Below, one piece after another: positions 16,424-19,091 of a DNA stretch of 19,091 nucleotides (positions within the stretch are counted from its first letter, which is position 1; the number at the start of each line of letters is the position of its first letter). The position numbers were made by a program, and so were the translations under genes. Source of the stretch: CAZBZG01 sp964496245 (GTDB taxonomy: Bacteria; Planctomycetota; SZUA-567); assembly GCA_964496245.1 (NCBI GenBank), contig CAZBZG010000064.1, positions 1-19,091 on the forward strand, in the 5' to 3' direction. The notes under the pieces were generated by a model, which searched no databases, was not told the origin of the DNA, and was given only the letters and a program-made list of their open reading frames with translations.

Positions 16424-18516
16424 TGGGCATCTTCTTTCGCGGGAACCGGTTCGCTGATCGGCAGATCTGCCACCACCATACCCGCACCGAGGTCCTTGTC
16501 AATGCGCGCCAGCAACTTCCCGTCACGGGAGAGCACGCGGCTCATGCCGTACCCCTGCCACCAAGGCTTTCGGGGGACGCTCCAGTTGGCCAGGACCAGG
16601 TCGAATCCGCCCGCCCGCACGCGGTTGAGGAACTTGGGCGCGCGCAGGAACGCTTCGAAGTTGGGGCCGTAGAAGGCCGCGCACAGGAGCACGACGTCTG
16701 CGTTCTTCTCTCCCAGCAGGGCCGGCAGCGCCAGCATGTCGCGACAGATCATGACACCCAGCCGGCCGTAGGGCGTATCAGCCACAGACACCTCGAGATC
16801 TCCCTCGGCGGCCCAATGCCCTTCGGCCACGTCCCAGAGCACTTGCTTGCGGTGATGCAGCACGGTCCGCCCCTGGTCGTCGACCAGCAGCACCGCGACG
16901 TAGTACCGCTCCCCGGCGGCCTCGATGATGGGGACGGTCAGATAGATCCTTAGGGTCTTGGCGAGGTGCGCGAAGAAGCGGACGGTCGGTCCATCCGACG
17001 CCTCAGCCACGCGCTCGACGCGGCGGTGGTGGCGGTCCCGCCGGCCCCGGCTCCAGAAGATCTCCCGGGTCATGTCGGCATAGCCGGGGATGCAGGCCTC
17101 GGGCAGCGCCACAATGCGGGCGCCCTCCTCGGCCGCCTTGCGGATCCAGACGGCCAGGCGCCGTCGGTTCATGTCGGGCCGGCCGAATTGGCTACAGAAC
17201 TGGATCGCGGCCACCCGTACGTGGCCTTCGGGCACGGGTGCCGCCGTCTCGGAGGTCGCGGGCGCATCGTGCGCCTTTGCGCCGGGTTCGCGGATGCGAA
17301 CGCTTCCGTCCGCGGAATCGTAGGCAAAGCCGTACCCCAGAGGCGCCAGCGGATGCCGGGGGAGGCGTTCGAGGATCCGATCCTCGACAAGTGCATCCAG
17401 GTCCGGCGGCAGCGTCCGGTTGTGCTTGTGGTAGTAGTCGTAGACCGCGTCGTACAGGCGATTCATCATGAGACCGGCCTGCAGGGCCGTTCGCTTCCGG
17501 CTCCGCACCGAACCGTCCGGCAGGACGGCCCACGCGTCCGGTCCGCTCACGTCGGGAACGACTTCGGCGCCGAGAGCGTCCATGGGCGAAGGGGGGACGA
17601 ATCGTAGCACGCCTTCCGAAACGAGGGTCTCGAGAGTCTCCGGGAGCCTGCCCTTCTGCTTCCGAAACGTCTGGCAGGCCTGCGAGAGACGTGCTTCGAG
17701 CTGGCGTGTCTGTGTGATCCGTTCCCGCCGCTGAAGGAGGTCGAGCAGCCGCTTGGACGCGTAGTCCAGGAATTCCGGGCTGCTCTGTTCGCGGTCGAGA
17801 AGGTCTTTCCACAGCTGGATCTGCGCGTCGTAGCGCTCTTCCAGCCGGAGTCCGCCCGTGGCCTGAAGCACGAACCCCTCACAGGCATGCATCACCAGGG
17901 GCGGCGCTTCCGGGAGCTTGGCGGCTTTCTTGTAGTGCACGAGCGCCTTTTGCCGATCCTCATGGGCGGCCAGCCGCTCGCCCTGGCGAATGTGGAGCAC
18001 GCGCAAGTGCGTCTCGTAGGCGTCGGCTAGATACAGATGCAAGCGCCAACGCGGATCGGGCTGGATGGGGCGCCCCTGCCCCGCCGCGCGGTGACAGATG
18101 CGCAGCCCCTTGCGAAAGAGGCGGATGCCGCGGTGGATCTGGGCTTCCTGGCCGGTGGAGAGCAGGAAGAGCCCCCCCATGGTGGCGGCCCGAATGAAAC
18201 GGGGATTGAGATCCGTGATGATGTCGTGGATCTGGTAGACGTAGCGGTACTGCGCGTTCTTGTCCCCGCGCCTCTGACTGGCGCGCACGTTGCTGCTGTA
18301 GTAGATCAGCCCCTGCACCCAGAGCACATCGGCCAGGGGCGCGTCGAAGCCGAAGGCCAGCACCTCGAGGGCCGCGCCCGTGGGCACGTACAGGAGTTCC
18401 AGAAAACGGTCCCGGTCGGAATGGAGCGCGTCCAGACGGGTCTTGCTGATGCCGGTCCCGACGACGGCCACCACGAGAACGCCCAGCACCGCGAGCCTGG
18501 CACGCCGAGACATCAT
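16420..18516 (-). CDS. Membrane-anchored TPR-like protein fused to a carbon-nitrogen hydrolase (nitrilase) domain
   Basis: This 698-residue protein has three parts. A membrane anchor at about 7-22 follows MMSRRAR, so the rest should be outside the cytoplasm. Residues 40-270 are helical and resemble membrane-anchored TPR proteins that carry a GFDAPLADVLWVQGLIYYS-type motif (about 56-74). Two related segments follow at about 277-340 and 352-410, each with a GRLPETLETLV- or RTLPPDLDALV-like core. Residues 431-690 are a nitrilase-superfamily domain with an intact triad: E473 (LPEACIPGY), K557 (HHRKQVLW) and C591 (GVMICRDM). It probably hydrolyses or transfers an amide or nitrile; the substrate is unknown. 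The ATG at 18516 overlaps the upstream stop by four bases. Confidence 0.88.
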   Translation of the reverse strand: MMSRRARLAVLGVLVVAVVGTGISKTRLDALHSDRDRFLELLYVPTGAALEVLAFGFDAPLADVLWVQGLIYYSSNVRASQRRGDKNAQYRYVYQIHDIITDLNPRFIRAATMGGLFLLSTGQEAQIHRGIRLFRKGLRICHRAAGQGRPIQPDPRWRLHLYLADAYETHLRVLHIRQGERLAAHEDRQKALVHYKKAAKLPEAPPLVMHACEGFVLQATGGLRLEERYDAQIQLWKDLLDREQSSPEFLDYASKRLLDLLQRRERITQTRQLEARLSQACQTFRKQKGRLPETLETLVSEGVLRFVPPSPMDALGAEVVPDVSGPDAWAVLPDGSVRSRKRTALQAGLMMNRLYDAVYDYYHKHNRTLPPDLDALVEDRILERLPRHPLAPLGYGFAYDSADGSVRIREPGAKAHDAPATSETAAPVPEGHVRVAAIQFCSQFGRPDMNRRRLAVWIRKAAEEGARIVALPEACIPGYADMTREIFWSRGRRDRHHRRVERVAEASDGPTVRFFAHLAKTLRIYLTVPIIEAAGERYYVAVLLVDDQGRTVLHHRKQVLWDVAEGHWAAEGDLEVSVADTPYGRLGVMICRDMLALPALLGEKNADVVLLCAAFYGPNFEAFLRAPKFLNRVRAGGFDLVLANWSVPRKPWWQGYGMSRVLSRDGKLLARIDKDLGAGMVVADLPISEPVPAKEDAQ

Positions 18517-18890
18517 GTCTGCTGCACCCCAGACCGCTGCCGGGCCGCTTCGATGGCCTTCCCCACCACCGAGCCGAGCGGCGAGGACTGTATCTTGCCC
18601 CAGAAGTCCATGTCCGCGATCATGCGGCCCTGCGCCCGGCCTACCCGGATGCCCTTGTACCGGAAGTCCCGCTTCTGCAGGGATTCGACGCTGAAGGAGA
18701 GATCCCCCGCCCCCTTCTTGTGCTTCCCCTTGGCGCGGTAGTAGGCCAGCACCGTGCCCGGCCGGATAAACTCCCAGTGGTCGGGGTTGCTCAGCTCCAC
18801 CACCTCCATGACGGCCGGTCCCACTTCGCGCGAGAATCCCTCCTCGTTGTAGAGGCAGACCACGATGAAATCCTCTGCTCGCTCCGCCAT
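18513..18890 (-). CDS. Hypothetical protein (125 residues), first gene of the nitrilase operon
   Basis: This is a small, soluble, probably alpha/beta protein (FIVVCLYNEEGF near the start, then a basic GKHKKGAGD loop and an amphipathic C-terminal helix). I do not recognise the family. There is no signal peptide or membrane segment, so it is likely cytoplasmic, unlike the two anchored proteins that follow. The ATG at 18890 has AAGGGAG just upstream and lies about 43 bases from a strong candidate promoter. A longer frame to 19025 would begin upstream of that promoter and inside the transposase remnant, so it was rejected. Its stop overlaps the start of the next gene. Confidence 0.75.
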   Translation of the reverse strand: MAERAEDFIVVCLYNEEGFSREVGPAVMEVVELSNPDHWEFIRPGTVLAYYRAKGKHKKGAGDLSFSVESLQKRDFRYKGIRVGRAQGRMIADMDFWGKIQSSPLGSVVGKAIEAARQRSGVQQT

Positions 18891-18932
18891 GCGCTCCCTT
18901 TCGCGACTGGTCCGGCCCCTACCCCCAAGCGT

Positions 18933-18961
18933 ATTCTGCCATAGGCCGGTGGGGGTGTCAA
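18933..18961 (-). promoter_or_regulatory. Strong candidate sigma70 promoter for the nitrilase operon
   Basis: On the minus strand a perfect -35 TTGACA (18956-18961) is followed after 17 bases by CAGAAT (18933-18938, 4 of 6) with a TGG extended -10 element directly before it. Transcription would start about 35 bases ahead of the ATG at 18890. It is the best promoter match I see in the window. Confidence 0.6.
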
Positions 18962-18980
18962 GCTTCGTGGCGTTCCTTTT

Positions 18981-19002
18981 GATAGAGGGACAGATACCAC
19001 AA
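18981..19002 (-). repeat. Possible REP-type sequence next to the transposase remnant
   Basis: Directly after the transposase stop the minus strand reads GTGGTATCTGTCCCTCTAT. Short sequences with a TGTCTGTCCC-like core are often found beside REP-associated tyrosine transposase genes. Only one copy is visible here, so repetition is not shown. Confidence 0.3.
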
Positions 19003-19091
19003 TTAACCAGCCAACCGCTTTCCACGTGGTTGCTTTGGCTTGGGACCAGGCTTACGACGGGCCAAGGAGCGCCCCAGAGCCTTCTCCAAAC
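19003..19091 (-). CDS. 3' end of a probable REP-associated tyrosine transposase (IS200-like)
   Basis: A minus-strand frame enters from the right edge and ends at TAA (19005-19003), giving 28 residues. The sequence LEKALGRSLARRKPGPKPK followed by a basic Arg/Lys tail resembles the C-terminus of Y1-type REP-associated transposases (usually xLExxLGRxLxxxxxGRPxK). The catalytic HUH and Tyr motifs lie outside the window. The identification rests on a short tail and its neighbouring REP-like sequence. An unrelated basic protein is possible. Confidence 0.45.
   Translation of the reverse strand, partial: LEKALGRSLARRKPGPKPKQPRGKRLAG

Noticed and set aside
13589..16672. Plus-strand open frame of 1027 codons
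   Set aside because: It spans parts of four well-supported minus-strand genes and their gaps, has no domain motif and is Arg/Gly/Ala rich.
18891..19025. N-terminal extension of the 125-residue orphan gene to 19025
   Set aside because: It would start upstream of the consensus promoter and within the transposase frame, without an RBS.
1..19091. CRISPR arrays, tRNA or rRNA genes, riboswitches
   Set aside because: No regularly spaced repeats, cloverleaf or rRNA-like sequence was seen by eye; a covariance-model scan could not be run.

Overview
The window is high-GC, densely packed bacterial DNA with about a dozen genes on both strands. Gram-negative envelope functions (a GT9/heptosyltransferase-like enzyme, membrane-anchored periplasmic proteins, an ABC-2 exporter) sit beside a 2-hydroxyacyl-CoA dehydratase-type activase, a family typical of anaerobes. 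Family content and style (DUF1570-like secreted HEXXH protein, membrane-anchored TPR-type protein, hybrid kinase, REP-associated transposase remnant) suggest an uncultivated lineage of the Planctomycetota / Hydrogenedentota / Omnitrophota kind. That placement is inference only; no rRNA or other marker is present.

Layout, left to right. (1) 1-2533, plus strand: the tail of an unknown gene, an ABC exporter ATPase and its ABC-2 permease, apparently one transcript. (2) 2598-6097, minus strand: a response regulator with a degenerate HD-GYP-like domain and a Cys cluster, then a secreted HEXXH-type metallopeptidase-like protein with its own candidate promoter. (3) 6098-6385: a 288-bp divergent promoter region. 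(4) 6386-11669, plus strand: a four-gene operon with a 1019-residue activase-type protein (two BadF/BadG ATPase domains plus a DUF2229/COG3580-like part), two small proteins of unknown function, and a COG3581-like Cys protein overlapping the end of the second small gene. (5) 11677-14977, minus strand: a GT9 glycosyltransferase followed by a soluble hybrid histidine kinase (REC-PAS-HisKA-HATPase-REC). (6) 15164-18890, minus strand: a three-gene, translationally coupled operon with a strong candidate promoter. It encodes a 125-residue orphan, a membrane-anchored TPR-like/nitrilase fusion, and a second membrane-anchored nitrilase homologue whose catalytic Cys is replaced by Ser. (7) Right edge: the last 28 codons of a probable REP-associated (IS200-like) transposase on the minus strand.

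The most unusual content is the paired nitrilase operon. Both proteins have an N-terminal membrane anchor predicted to place the hydrolase domain outside the cytoplasm. They are clear paralogues, one with an intact Glu-Lys-Cys triad and one with Glu-Lys-Ser, which suggests an enzyme with a pseudoenzyme partner. Next in interest are the activase operon, whose first ATPase domain has lost the usual phosphate-loop sequence while keeping its cluster cysteines, and the REC/HD-GYP-like/Cys-cluster regulator. No tRNA, rRNA, CRISPR array or complete insertion sequence was seen. No stretch over 300 bases lacks a gene.
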